From: Bondarzewia mesenterica
Taxonomy: Eukaryota > Basidiomycota > Agaricomycetes > Russulales > Bondarzewiaceae
NCBI GenBank assembly: GCA_004802705.1
Contig: SGPL01000392.1
Location: 1-31,547, forward strand
Reading direction: 5' to 3'
DNA: 31,547 nucleotides
Position 1 is the first letter of the stretch, and each line of letters opens with the position of its first letter. The notes under the pieces are model-generated. The model ran no database searches. It saw only the letters and a list, made by a program, of their open reading frames with translations, and was not told where the DNA came from. Both the position numbers and the translations under genes were made by a program. Shown here piece by piece: positions 21,636-31,547 of this stretch.

Positions 21636-21830
21636 GTGCTCGTAAGTATGGCAGTGTATGCTGGTGCCCTTGCGTCCGGTCNCTTGCGCCACTTTACCAT
21701 CTGCCTCGAAGACTACGAGGAGCGTCTCCCTATATCTCGTCATGCGCTATTCTGTGCTGGGCATCGGCGATGGTGGGACAACAACGAAGGCACTAACTAC
21801 AAGGCATCCGTTCATACGTGGTTAGCACCT
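21636..21830 (+). pseudogene. CBM21 (glycogen-targeting PP1 regulatory subunit) fragment
   Basis: The frame reads LRHFTICLEDYEERLPISRH, ALFCAGHRRWWDNNEGTNYK. F-T-x-x-L-E-D-Y-E...W-W-D-N-N-x-G-x-N-Y-K is the signature of the second half of CBM21, the glycogen/starch-binding domain of GAC1/PPP1R3-type protein phosphatase 1 targeting subunits. The first half of the domain and the RVxF PP1-binding motif are not visible here. The frame runs directly into aldo/keto reductase sequence, so this is a truncated fragment in a chimera rather than a gene. Confidence 0.65.
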
Positions 21831-21837
21831 TCCCCAG

Positions 21838-22480
21838 TGACCACGAAAACTCGCTGAAGAAGTTTCAGACCGATTACATCGATTTGCACTACATCCACTG
21901 GTGAGTTGATCGATCTGAAGCCATTGTTGAGAACCTATCTGATCGAAACCTCATCCAGTGCTGAACCCATCGTCTGCATCGAGAAGACCATCGCGGCTAT
22001 GGCTGAGCCCGTCAAGTAAGTCGCAGCGCACCTGCAAACTTGCAATTTTATTTTCGTCCTTGTTAACCCTCGCCTTCTGTCTAGGGTGGGCAACGTCAAG
22101 GCCGTTCGTGTCTCTGAAATCTCCACATCCGCCCTCCGCCGCACACATGCCATTCACGCTATCGCGGCTCTCCAAGTTGAATGCTCGCCATTAGGCCTCG
22201 ACATCGAGTCTGACAAGATCAACCTCTTCAAGATCGCCAAAGAGCTCAGTACTGGCATCATCTTAACTACTCCGTCTTAGTCGTGGTCTCCTCACCGGCT
22301 CCTTCATATGTCCATCCAACCTCATTAATCTGCTCGGAATTGACTTTGACATCGATTGTAGCGCAACGTGGCGGACGTTTCTGACGGTCACTATGCCCCC
22401 GCTTCAAATCGGACAACTTCCCCAAGATCATCAAGCTCACCAACGAGTTCGCTGCACTGCGAGCATTGCCTCTCGTTGTA
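21838..22480 (+). pseudogene. Aldo/keto reductase fragment (AKR13/YakC-like), decayed
   Basis: Exon-like blocks with intact splice sites are 21838-21900 (SLKKFQTDYIDLHYIH), 21959-22015 (IEKTIAAMAEPVK) and 22085 onward (VRVSEISTSALRRTHAIHAI, ALQVECSPLGLDIE). They match the central barrel of NADPH-dependent aldo/keto reductases. The N-terminal third with the catalytic Tyr and Lys is absent. After KIAKEL the frame shifts near 22270 (YS / LSRGLLTGSF) and degenerates. A later remnant PRFKSDNFPKIIKLTNEF lies near 22393-22460. The copy cannot encode an enzyme. Confidence 0.8.
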
Positions 22481-24480
22481 TCATATATCCGTCCTCGTGG
22501 ATCGCTATCACTCGCACCTTTCTTTTGCGTGCCCACCTTCGTTCTTCATCCGTTGGGTCACTTCAATGGTCGCTACATCTTTTATTATATCTTTGGTCCT
22601 CCACTTTCGTCCAGAGACGTCCCTCCGCTGCGGCAAGATGTCCTTAACATCCCACGCTCCCTGAATTCTGCGTGGCACTTTGGATGCTTTCCTTGTACGC
22701 TCTATCACGCGCCAAGCTCATACATTAGCTCTGTATCACTGCATGCATACAGGACTTACCCACACCATTNTCGACCTGACTGCAGTTTGGAGGAAATTTC
22801 GTGATGGTTCAATCGTTAATNATCCNAGCTGGCCTTGCAATCTGCTTCGAATTCATGACTTCGCAACATGTTGCTGTTGTGGGGAATGCCTTTCTGCTTG
22901 GACTACGAATCTATGGTCGCGAGCTCAACTTTCTTTACTGTTACATATAGGTNACCATTGTCTCATTCTGCACCCGCCTGAACAAGATATAATATCTGAC
23001 TGGAATTTACTGATAGGTGTTTTTGCAGGCACTCCTTGGGAATGTAGAGGCTCTCCGTCGCAAAATTGTGTTTGTNAATCAGCTCGAAGGGTTTCAATTG
23101 CTCAGGCCGAGTTATTGCTATCTTCATTTCTGGACCCCATCCTGTATGTGGGGTAATGACGATCACTCAGTGTCGTGACGGTTTGTGGCGGTTGGCTTGA
23201 TATANGAGCAGCTAGCACTCTGAGATTGCCACCTTGATTCTACATGCTCTTATANGTCTCGNAGGCCCGAATGGTTAACTGGTTTAGAACGTGCTCACCT
23301 CTGACTACCTTATTTTTATATGTTTACCTTGTCCTTGCCTTGCCATTTATATGGTGGTCCCNTCTCNGAAGGGCCAGCGCTCAGAGCTGGTACTTTTGGT
23401 TCATCGGCTCTATGTGTTTCGCAAGTTTGGAGCACTGGTATGCATTTTTCGATGTTATGTTAGTCACTGACAAGTCTATGTAGGCCCATGGTTGCAGTGC
23501 ATGGTAACATTGTATCCGTCTTCATTCATCTTTTCCGTCTACTGGAGCGTCTCTTGGAAGGTAGGNGTACNGGTCGAAGCAGAGGCTAGACTCTCAAAAG
23601 ATCCGCCATCTGAAGTATCTACGAAGATTGCGTATCGTGGTATTGGCCTCGCAGGCACAGCTNTAGCGGCGAGGAAGATGAATTCTCGAGATCCAGAACC
23701 CTCACCCACCCGACCAGATCGCACNGATGGTTCAGGAACTCGGGGAATGATGGCTCTAGAGATAGCGTAGTGAGTAAATCTATATTTATGTTGGACGTCG
23801 TGGTCGCACAATGCTCGGAGCACCCAGTTGTCAAACATGTGTTACATTGCATACNCAAGTAAGTAAAGGAAAGTGAAGTCGCCCAACTCTCCTGCCTCTA
23901 ACTCTATTNGCTACTGAGTGTCAGCATGACNGTCTTCTTCTACTCATGTGGGATGTTTCAAGAATTAGCATCACCTTGTCTGCACGNGGCTGTCAGTCTT
24001 TCATTCTCACCGCGCTGCTTCCCTTGTCCTAGTAAGTGCCTCCTTATCTCNCAATCTCCTTCTGTCAGTTTGCACATCNCCTCCATGCTCGGGCTTCTCA
24101 TGGACCAGCCCTCAGTTTGTCCAATACTCAAGTCTACCCAGCTTTTTGTCATACATAGANGTNGCGGCCAAGNTCCCCTGGTGATGTCTCTCACTGCAAC
24201 GCTTCCGCTGTCAGTTTTGATCNAGAAGAAGGGAANGTCTTTAGGAGCGCTCACCTGTTGCTGCGTGACTGCAATGGACGAGGCCGTGCNGATAGTGAAA
24301 CTGCTTCAAACCATTCATAGACGGTCTAGTATTCGAAGCCATTCATGGGTGCGTGGGCTGAAGGTGGGTATGGATTGGGGAGGACGGGCATTGAGGCTGG
24401 TATGGTGGTCAGAGGAAATGGGGAGAGATGGGGAGGTGGTGGTAGACAGGCTGGAGATTGGGAGGCAAATTTATAAAGAC
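22481..24480. other. N-containing decayed region with exon-like pieces, function not recognised
   Basis: Two kilobases with scattered single Ns and no long motif-bearing frame. Exon-like pieces on the + strand with plausible splice sites include one around 22838-22950 (FMTSQHVAVVGNAFLLGLRI), joined to 23030-23155 (LLGNVEALRRKIVFVNQLEG), and another around 23365-23560 (PMVAVHGNIVSVFIHLFRLL). Their composition looks like fragments of real proteins, perhaps membrane proteins, but I recognise no family. The 191-codon frame at 23926-24501 also lacks motifs. Most likely this continues the zone of decayed gene fragments. Confidence 0.35.
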
Positions 24481-24860
24481 AGTGCTGTATCTAGCATTTA
24501 GATTGTGGTAGATTTCCACTCTATTTATATCTATGGATCTCTATCTATCCCTTTTTAGATCTAGAAACTAGATATTATTAGATTTAAAAATATCTTCTAG
24601 AATAAATAAGATTCTATGGGATAATTATGCTATATCTAACTATATAGTAGTAAATTTAGCTCATATTATATTTATGTATATTTGCTAGATGTNAGAAGAT
24701 CTTGCTATACTTATAAAGATTATCACTATTACAGGTAACTTTGTCTAGTGCAGACCTTTAAAGAAGAAGGATGCTGTATAAGTTGATATTTACTTCAATA
24801 TTAATTTATTAAAGAGTCTAATTAAATTTTAAAATAAAGTTAAAAAGACGTGGGAATCGT
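24481..24860. other. AT-rich island
   Basis: About 380 bp, strongly AT-rich and packed with TAGA/CTAG/TATA words, against a background of roughly 45-50% GC. No open frame of any length occurs. It abuts the truncated end of the copia element. It could be a heavily mutated repeat remnant or an AT-rich regulatory or structural spacer; sequence alone does not decide. Confidence 0.6.
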
Positions 24861-24954
24861 TCATGCCGTGCAACGCAGCGGCCCTCTCCTAACAAGTAAA
24901 TGAGAAGGAAAGAGAAAAAGAAAGGAAAGAAAGAAATCCAAAAAAAAAAANAGA

Positions 24955-25005
24955 CTCCTCCTCAACTTCAGCTCCTCCTCAACTCCAGCTCCTCCTCAAC
25001 TCCAA
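24955..25005. repeat. Three tandem 17-bp units at the 3' end of the copia element
   Basis: The unit CTCCTCCTCAACT(T/C)CAG is repeated three times (24955-24971, 24972-24988, 24989-25005), with a fourth partial CTCCTCCTCAGC at about 25014. On the element's sense (-) strand this is purine-rich (GAGGAGGAG), where a polypurine tract would be expected. Confidence 0.75.
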
Positions 25006-25029
25006 AGGGGGCACTCCTCCTCAGCNNGA

Positions 25030-28000
25030 AACTGGGGGAGAGTTTACACCAAGCATAGAATGAAGTAACACATGAGCCGGCCNNGGAAGCGCTTTNGTGA
25101 AGATGTCGGCCAAGTTCTGGGAAGTGTGGATGTATTGGAATTGCAGGCGGCCGAGTTCGACNTAGTCACNGATAAAATGGTATTGGATATCAATGTGTTT
25201 GGAGCGCTGGTGAAAGGCCTGGTCGCGGNTAAGTCNAATAGAAGATTGGTTGTCGCAGTGGATGATGGAGGGACGAGGAATGTCAAATTCGAGAAGTTCG
25301 AGAACGTTCTGTAGCCAGAGAGCCTCTTTCGTGGCATGGGTGGATGCGACATATTCGGCGGNAGAGGTGGATGTAGCGGTAGTGTCTTGTCACTTGGAGC
25401 TCCAAGAAATAAGTCCGCAACNGNGACCAAATGAGAAGCCAAACCCAGAGACGGAANGGCGGGCGCCAGAGCCATCANNACNGGGGACACCGCCAAAGCT
25501 CGCATCACAATAGCCATGGATTTCAGTAGGGCAGGTGCCGCCAAGTGTAAGTTTGAAGTCGCGAGAGCCCTTGAGATAGCGAACAANGTGTTTGGNGGCA
25601 GTCCAGTGTCAGAGTCCCGGGTTCGCATTAAACTGGCTAAGGTGGCTGACAGTAAAGGCAATGTCGNGCCGAGATCCAAGTACGAGGTACATGAGAGAGC
25701 CAATGAGTTGATGGTAGGGGATAGTCGCCATAGCAGAGCACTCAGATTCGGTCCGTGGGCAGTCATCATGAGAAAGACGGATGTTATAGTCCAACGGAGT
25801 AGACACAGGGTGAGCATCAGCGAGACCAAATTGTGAGACAATGTTGTNGATGAGAGCCATTTGGGAGATACCGANGGTACGAGTAGCACGATCTCGACGG
25901 ATGGCAAGGCCGACGAGCCANCGAACAGGTCCGAGTTNGACAATCTCAAATTCAGTGCAGAGTTCAGCTTTGATGAGAGCAATTTCAGCGGCATTGCTGG
26001 CAGCAACGTTCATGTCATCGACATGTACGACGACGATGCTGCGACTAGANGGGCNGTGCCTATAATAAATGCTCCATTCAGCAGATAAGCGGGTAAAGCC
26101 AAAACGAATCATAGCAGCGTGGAATTTTNGATTATAGATGCGACTAGCCTGTTTGAGGCCATAGAGGCCTTTCTTCAGATACCAAACNCAGTCCTCCTGT
26201 CCNGNTGCCTCGAAGCCCTTTGGCTGTTCCATCTAGATGTCTTCCTCGAGTTTGCCATGAAGGAAGGCAGTCTTGACATCCAATTGTTCCATATCCCAAT
26301 CGAGGGAGGTGGCGAGGTGTAAGGNGATTCNTTGGGACTCGAGACGGGCAACAGGTGAGTAAGTTTCATTGAAGTCGAGGTCCTGAACTTGGGTGAATCC
26401 TTTGGCTATGAGANGAACCTTGAACTGGATTGGAAGANCATTGGAGTTACGTTTAATGGTGAAGACGGGGNGACAGCGAATAATTTTGCGATCCTTAAGA
26501 ACAGAAGATCGTGGGATGAGCTCGTAGACACCGTGGTGATGGATGGAGTCGAGCTCTTCNAGGTAACCTTTGCGCCATTCAGCAGCGTGGGGGGATGCTT
26601 GTGCCTCAGACCATGTGCGAGGTTCATCGCAGATTTCTTCGATGATGGCCAGCATCATGGNAACGTCGGGGTCATCNGGGTCAGAGGGTAGGGGGGGGCA
26701 TCAATATCAGAGGATGGGAGAGTAGAGGATTGTTGGCCGAGAGCACAGATANGATCGNGAGCAAGGCGAGAATCCNCAACAGCCTGTTCAAGGAGGGTAG
26801 TGTAAGGGAGACCGCNGGAGGCAGCAAGGTGTTCAGAGATTTTTGGGATGTGTTTGGAAGAGTGAGGTGGTGATAGCAGCTCGTGGNGAGAAGATAGGGC
26901 AGATGGGATATCACGAGGGGACACAGGTTGCAGAGTGAGAGAATCAGGGAGTGGGAGTGGAGAAGGAAAAGGAGAGGGTGGNACAAAAGAGGGAGGATCA
27001 AGATTGACAAGGCGNCCAGGCTGGAGGGAGCGAGGGACAGAGTCTTTGTGCTCAATGAATCGAACGTTGCGAGATATTATGATGCATCCAGTTTCNNGGT
27101 GATAACACTTATACGCTTTGGAGTTGTTGGCATAACCAAGAAGTATGCATTCGATAGATCTATTGAAAAGTTTGGGATTGTGAGATGATTGAATGAGAAN
27201 GAAGGCACNNGCACCGAGTTCGCGGAGGTGAGACAGATCAGGGCGAGAACCAGACCACATTTCCTAAGGGGTTTTGAGGGATAGTGCACGCGTCGGAGTC
27301 CGGTTTTTGAGGTAGCACACAGTGGCAAGACATTCGGCCCATAGAGAAGGAGGCAAACATAGGTCAGAAAGAATAGCACGAGTTCGGTCCATAAGCATGC
27401 AGTGAGCACATTTGACTTCACCCATATGTGCTGAGGTGTAAGGCACAGAGACCTGATGGACGATCTCATCGTCGGCAAGATACCTCTCGAACTCATTTGC
27501 AGTAAATTCACCACCATTGTCAGTTCAGAAAATGCTGACTTCAGAGCCAAGTTGTTTTTCGACCATGGCACGCCAGTGACGAAACGTGGGTAAGGAATCT
27601 GATTTGTGGCAAAGAGAGTAGCAAAAGGACATGCGGCTGAAATCACAGATTAAGTTCAGAGAGAAACACTGTCCACTACGAGCTGCAACAGCCTCCGGGC
27701 CAATGATATCGGCAAAGATGATTCCCAAAGGTCGGGTGGCACGGTGTCCTTGGCGTACCTTAGGCAATGGGTTCTTCGTCTGCTTCGCGAGAATGCAGTG
27801 ATCACATGTGGGTGGTAAAGACAAGAAATCAGTGGGCATACCTGATGCCAAGCCATGACGAGCCATGTGCATGATAGACTGAACATTTACATGGCTGAGG
27901 CGGCGGTGCCAGGTGTCAAGGTCAGCCGCGGAGGCGGAGGCAGCGATAGAGGGGAAGCAAGGAAGTGGGGGTCAGAGTGCCGTTAAGGTGGTAGAGGTTG

Positions 28001-29704
28001 TTGGCAGTGCAGTTTCTGGTGGTGACAAGCTTTTGGCTACCAGTCTTGTGGCGAACAAAGCATTGTTGGTCGTCAAATTGGACAGAGTATTTGTCGCCCA
28101 TGTTGCAGAGGCGACCGACCGAGATTAGGCGAATAGAGGCACCAGGAATGAACAAAACATCAGGGAGAACAAAGATGCGCCCTTTACCAAGCCTGAGTCG
28201 AAGGGAGCCCTGGCCTAATGCATAAACAGCGGATCCATTCACGCCTCGGATTGCACGAGGGGAGATGGAGGTAAAATTGGTGAGATCATCATGGGAAGGT
28301 GAAATATGGCAACTGGAACCACTATCAAAAAAATAGGGAGCATCCATGACAAGTGGGGCAGCAACGTCGCAGTTGGGGCCATAAACGGTCCAGTCGACAG
28401 AGCAATGCTCAGTGGGCAATGAGGATGAGGGAATGACTGTGCACGAAAAATAATCTAACTCCTCCTGGGTGAGGGCAACGGCAGCCGATTCAATGAAGGC
28501 ACCATCAGAGGTAGTTGGAGTAGCTGGGGCACGAGTGGCATTGTCGGGGGCAGCGGGAGTGGCGGCAGCAGTAGCAGAGGAATTACCAGCGTGGCATTTC
28601 CGGTCACGCAGGACAGCCTCGGGTGGTTTGCCGAAAGTAGCCCAGCAGTTTGCAGATATGTGACGGCCACCGCAGTGAGCACACGTGGGAGGTGGTCCAT
28701 GAGGTTTGTTGTTATTGCCAGAGGTACCAGTGGTAGTGGTAGTGACAGTAGAGTCAAGGAATTGAGAGCGGCCACGTGAGTATTTGCCAGATTGCTCGGT
28801 ACGGCTCTCGTCTAAGGCCTCTAGATGATGGCGAAAAGAGGTGATAGAAAAATCGCCAACTGTCTGAATCGTCTGACGGACGTCAGGGTAATGGGCCGAA
28901 AGAGCCTGCAAGCCAATAACAATGGCTAGGCTTTTGCGTGTAAGATTGCCGTTCTCGAAAATACGGTCAACATCAGCAATTATGTCATCTCAGGTGGCGA
29001 TGAGAGAAGAATTGGTGGGAAACTTATGGCTGAGAGCACGGTGAATGGTGTTAACCTGTGCGATGATCCCTTTGTCAATGAACTCGTCACGAATGGCCAG
29101 CCAGAGAGACCGAGCAGTAGCATAGTTCCGGTTAAGATGTTCCATGCGACAACGGACAGGATGGGTCAACCGTGATAGAATTAGATTCTTTACCATGAGG
29201 TCAGTGCGATCCCAAATGTATGCTTGTCATGAGTTGAGGGTTCCAAAATCGTCACGATCGGTAGTGATGAGCGCGCCATATGTGAGAAGCTCGACATGGG
29301 TCAGGCAATCCTTGGTCCAAGTATCGTAGTTGTCATCGGTAAGGGGGGGGGAAGTCCCCAAAATGAGACTGGGCAGTTTGCAATTGGGTACGCAACTTTG
29401 ATTCTGCCTTCAATGATAGGGGAGACCAAGCCTTCAGGTTCAGGATCGATGCGAGATCGATGTCATCGGAATCAGATTCAGAGCTTGGGCGAGTTAGGGC
29501 AATCAACAGGTGGGTATTACAGCGGGGGCAGTTTGGCACTACTACCTCAGGTTCTGACAAAGGAATGGGTTGTTTCATAGACTTCCGGGCACTGGGTCCT
29601 GGGATATCAGAGTCGTATTCAGGTTCATCGTGATAAACGATGGTTGCTTGCGTGGGGGTAAAATTGTCATCATCAGGAATCGAGACAGAATGTGGGAGAG
29701 ACAT
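25030..29704 (-). pseudogene. Copia gag-pol polyprotein, inactivated
   Basis: From the likely start MSLPHSV (29704) the order is: gag (LTHPVRCRMEHLNRNYATAR), CCHC knuckle CAHCGGRHISANC (about 28650-28690), protease FFDSGSSCHIS (about 28310-28345), GAG-pre-integrase HRRLSHVN and CDHCILAKQTK, integrase TDNGGEF (about 27505) with LPPSLWAECL, RT with GLYGLKQASR and VVHVDDM (about 25980-26180), and RNase H with GYCDASFGG, HIDIQYHFI and NLADIFTKALP. Breaks: TGA at 29227-29229, 28990-28992, 27525-27527 (VSIF-stop-TDNGGEF) and 25609-25611 (GL-stop-HW), TAG codons before MWSGSRPDL and before MEQPKGFE, and frame changes near 27951 (C-run) and 26693 (C8-run). The copy cannot make a full polyprotein. Confidence 0.9.
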
Positions 29705-29807
29705 GGCAGGCAACCAGTGGGAATACACAAGACAGAGATGGACAAGTTATAGATGAAGCGGCAGCATGAGAGTCGTAGGGATAGCGCCAGTAAGAATTTA
29801 CTCATCA

Positions 29808-29819
29808 GGGCCCATAACC
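29808..29819 (-). other. Copia primer-binding site (initiator tRNA-Met type)
   Basis: The element strand reads GGTTATGGGCCC immediately after the LTR terminal CA. This sequence is the classic copia-type PBS, complementary to the anticodon-arm region of initiator tRNA-Met rather than to the tRNA 3' end. It fixes the LTR boundary at 29820. Confidence 0.75.
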
Positions 29820-29943
29820 TGTTGGAAATTATAGCTCGTCTATTCGAGTCCTTATCTCAGTTGTAGAGTAGTGGGGAAATGACTGAGGGGGGTAGTACGA
29901 AGGATACGAGATATATATACAGTGGAAAGGGTTTGACACTTAC
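29820..29943 (-). repeat. 5' LTR-like end of the copia element
   Basis: On the + strand the sequence starts TGTTGGAAATT directly outside the PBS, so on the element strand the LTR ends AATTTCCAACA. A TATATATA box at about 29909-29917 is placed to drive transcription into the element. The outer edge (about 29943, after ACTTACA) is a guess because no second LTR is present for comparison. Confidence 0.55.
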
Positions 29944-30099
29944 AGTATCATTGCATCCTGCTGGGATGAGCGCATCGGAACGCGTGAGTCACGTGATACA
30001 GCTTCCTGTCGTGCAAGCTCAGATTTCAACAGTTCGTTCATTCATGGAGGTGGCAAGAATGATGGGTGCTCACCCTCATCACTAATTGTTGCCACGCAG

Positions 30100-30346
30100 G
30101 CATCCCTGGAATGACTATATTACCACAATCCTCTCGCTAAACCACTGGGGCAGCGCGATTGAGCTCATGATCCTTGCGACATACTACGTGACTGAGATCA
30201 CATCCATCGACGTCGAGATGGGGTGCATCGACCGCTTCATGCCCTCGTCGGGCATGTCGGGCAATCAAGTGCTGCTCATCTACTCAGGTATCCACTACGA
30301 TGCAGTGCTCATCACGCCCAAACTTGGCATGCCCAAGGAGTGGTGA
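30100..30346 (+). pseudogene. OTU1/YOD1-type deubiquitinase fragment
   Basis: After an acceptor CGCAG at 30099 the frame reads HPWNDYITTILSLNHWGSAI, ELMILATYYVTEITSIDVEM, then IDRF and LLIYSGIHYDAV. This is the C-terminal half of the OTU domain of Otu1/YOD1, including W-G-x-A-I-E-L and the catalytic-His motif Y-S-G-I-H-Y-D. The catalytic Cys half and the C-terminal zinc finger are missing, and the frame stops at 30344-30346 (KEW-stop). It is a fragment without a promoter of its own. Confidence 0.8.
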
Positions 30347-30498
30347 AACCTCATTGGTCCACTCAGTGTCACGCACTCCATGACCGAGGATGTACAAAGG
30401 GCACTCAATACCCAAGGGCATGATGGTCATGGCCAATGCCTGGTGAGTCATCATATGCGTGGACTTCATGTGGATGCTAATGTTCGTGCGCCCACAGA

Positions 30499-30630
30499 AG
30501 CATCCTCCACGATGAAACGACATATCTGGATCTGTTCACATTCACACCCCAGCATTTTGAAGACTCGAAGAATAATGCGGACATAGTGATCAATGACCCG
30601 CCCAAAGTGGTGTTTGGCTTTGGACAATGG
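30499..30630 (+). other. Unrecognised exon-like segment
   Basis: Between a plausible acceptor (GCCCACAG, ends at about 30499) and a consensus donor (GGTAAGC at 30628) the frame reads ILHDETTYLDLFTFTPQHFE, then DIVINDPPKVVFGFGQW. It looks like a captured exon of a host gene, but I do not recognise the family. Confidence 0.35.
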
Positions 30631-30670
30631 TAAGCAATTCCATCTCTGAACCACCCACAAAAAAAAAACT

Positions 30671-30874
30671 TACAACCTCATGTCCGAGCGATACTTCATG
30701 TACGCCTTGCCCATGCTCTCTTCAATGCCAGTACACCTCATCCTCAGATGAGCTCTTGCTTCCTTGTTTGCATGAAAGATAACTCTAACGACTGCATCTA
30801 CGACACCTTGAAGAGTTGCGCCATGATCAGCAAGACCGCTGGCGGTGTCGGCCTTAGCATCCACAATATTCATG
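30671..30874 (+). pseudogene. Ribonucleotide reductase large subunit (RNR1) fragment
   Basis: The frame gives NLMSERYF, then after a small indel near 30719 reads [37 protein letters not shown] and SIHNIH. This matches the class Ia R1 region around the substrate-site Cys (SSCFL) and the (S/C)-x-I-S-K-x-A-G-G-x-G block. Only about 65 residues of the roughly 900-residue enzyme are present, and the frame ends near 30874. It is a pseudogene fragment. Confidence 0.85.
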
Positions 30875-30984
30875 TTACTATGCACTGTGCTGGTGAGGCA
30901 TAAGTCTACTACTATATTGACATTCGTTAACAGAGCTGACATCATCTTTTCAAAACAGAACAGTAGGCTCAGGTCATCTATTGT

Positions 30985-31131
30985 CACTGCGGACCAAGAA
31001 GCTCAACAAGGCTGTCGTGCTGCCTATAAAAATCGTGGATGTGCCATTCACTGACCCGAACCTAACTCAAACTTACCACCCATACAAGCAGCGCTTGCAG
31101 GGCATCGGCACCTGTTCCCCTAGCGAGTTCA
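30985..31131 (+). other. Unrecognised coding-like segment
   Basis: A + strand frame reads LRTKKLNKAVVLPIKI, then DVPFTDPNLTQTYHPYKQRL, and stops (TGA) about 30 bases on. It follows the RNR1 fragment but does not match that enzyme in my reading. Probably another captured or decayed exon. Confidence 0.3.
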
Positions 31132-31264
31132 CATCGTGAGCGATGTCATGCAGTGAAGCAGTGGGAAGGCTACACGTGGATGGGAAAAACAACCCAAAGG
31201 TGCTAAGTGAGTGCTTCAGTGCCTAGACTTAACTCAGGTTTTCCTTCTTTCCCGGAGAAGCCTA

Positions 31265-31547
31265 GTTGTTCATTTTGAGGGAGGTTGTTATGTTTATTCT
31301 GTTGATCTTGTATTGAACAAGAATACAGGGTGAGCGGGTGTTGTGTATCTGTAAAAGGTCTTGTTTGTACAAGATCTCAAAGCAGATTAGTAATTGGAGT
31401 CTAGTTCACGACCGCCGACTTGACTGAAATAAGTCTCATCGAATGACCGAGAACTAGACAAATGCTGAAGATAAAATGAACGTGCAATAAAATGTCATAA
31501 GTCAACTTATCACAGTTAAACCTAATACTGAAGAAGACTTGGACTTG
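31265..31547 (+). repeat. Possible PPT plus start of another LTR
   Basis: A purine tract (GAGGGAGG at 31277-31284) is followed by TTGTTATGTTTATTCTGTT, which has the look of a retroelement polypurine tract followed by an LTR beginning TGTTA. A short inverted pair (TCTTGTA-TTGAACAAGA) lies inside. The window ends before any second feature, so this is weakly supported. No gene was found in 31141-31547. Confidence 0.3.

Larger units (their letters stand above)
24955..29943 (-). mobile_element. Ty1/copia LTR retrotransposon, truncated and decayed
   Basis: The - strand carries, from 29.9 kb downward: an LTR-like end, a primer-binding site, gag with a CCHC knuckle, protease, integrase, reverse transcriptase and RNase H. 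Integrase before RT defines the copia (Pseudoviridae-like) order. The 5' LTR end is TG...CA-like at 29820. No second copy of this LTR is visible left of 25 kb, so the 3' end is truncated or replaced; the left boundary is approximate. Many single Ns occur below 27.3 kb. Confidence 0.9.

Noticed and set aside
21951..22536. - strand frames antisense to the aldo/keto reductase
   Set aside because: No motifs, and the + strand carries recognisable enzyme sequence with splice sites.
24901..24951. Poly(A) tail of a LINE or processed pseudogene
   Set aside because: The purine/A-rich run is followed by the copia 3' region in opposite sense, with no LINE motif in the AT-rich island next to it.
25044..26006. 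320-codon - strand frame as a separate gene
   Set aside because: It is the alternate frame of the copia RT; the motif-bearing frame (VVHVDDM) covers the same bases.

Overview
The window is basidiomycete nuclear DNA, most likely from an agaricomycete mushroom. The evidence is compact genes with many introns of about 50-60 nt, products that match Agaricomycete-type families, and a KDZ-class DNA transposon of the kind expanded in these fungi. I cannot name the species. No rRNA, tRNA or CRISPR was found.

Positions 1-11616 are an ordinary gene-dense host segment. In order: the 5' end of a probable ABC transporter gene (-), a ubiquitin C-terminal hydrolase (UCH/YUH1 type, -), the zinc-finger protein ZPR1 (-), a Nup53/Nup35-type nucleoporin (+), a YEA4/SLC35B4-type nucleotide-sugar transporter (+), a YANK/STK32-type AGC kinase (-), guanylate kinase (+) and an FMP32/CCDC90-type mitochondrial inner-membrane protein (-). 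I rebuilt exon structures by joining frames that carry conserved motifs through consensus splice sites. Four of these eight genes carry single-base indels, mostly in homopolymers, which look like consensus errors rather than real lesions.

Positions 11735-20755 are one nearly complete 9.0-kb KDZ transposon. It has long terminal inverted repeats, a 6-bp target duplication (ACTTAC) and three co-oriented genes: a KDZ transposase broken by nonsense codons, an intact 330-codon protein with an RNase H1-N/viroplasmin-like domain, and a protein with an HMG-box-like segment and a Pro/Ala/Ser-rich tail. It sits at the edge of a hAT transposase exon.

Positions 20756-31547 are a repeat-rich, decayed zone. 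It holds host gene fragments (a CBM21 glycogen-targeting piece, aldo/keto reductase, OTU1/YOD1 deubiquitinase, ribonucleotide reductase large subunit), all on the + strand, an AT-rich island, and a 5-kb Ty1/copia retrotransposon on the - strand that has a 5' LTR-like end and PBS but no visible 3' LTR. Single-base Ns are confined to the repeat half of the window. Arg-to-TGA nonsense codons and differences at CpG sites suggest CpG-directed mutation of repeats.
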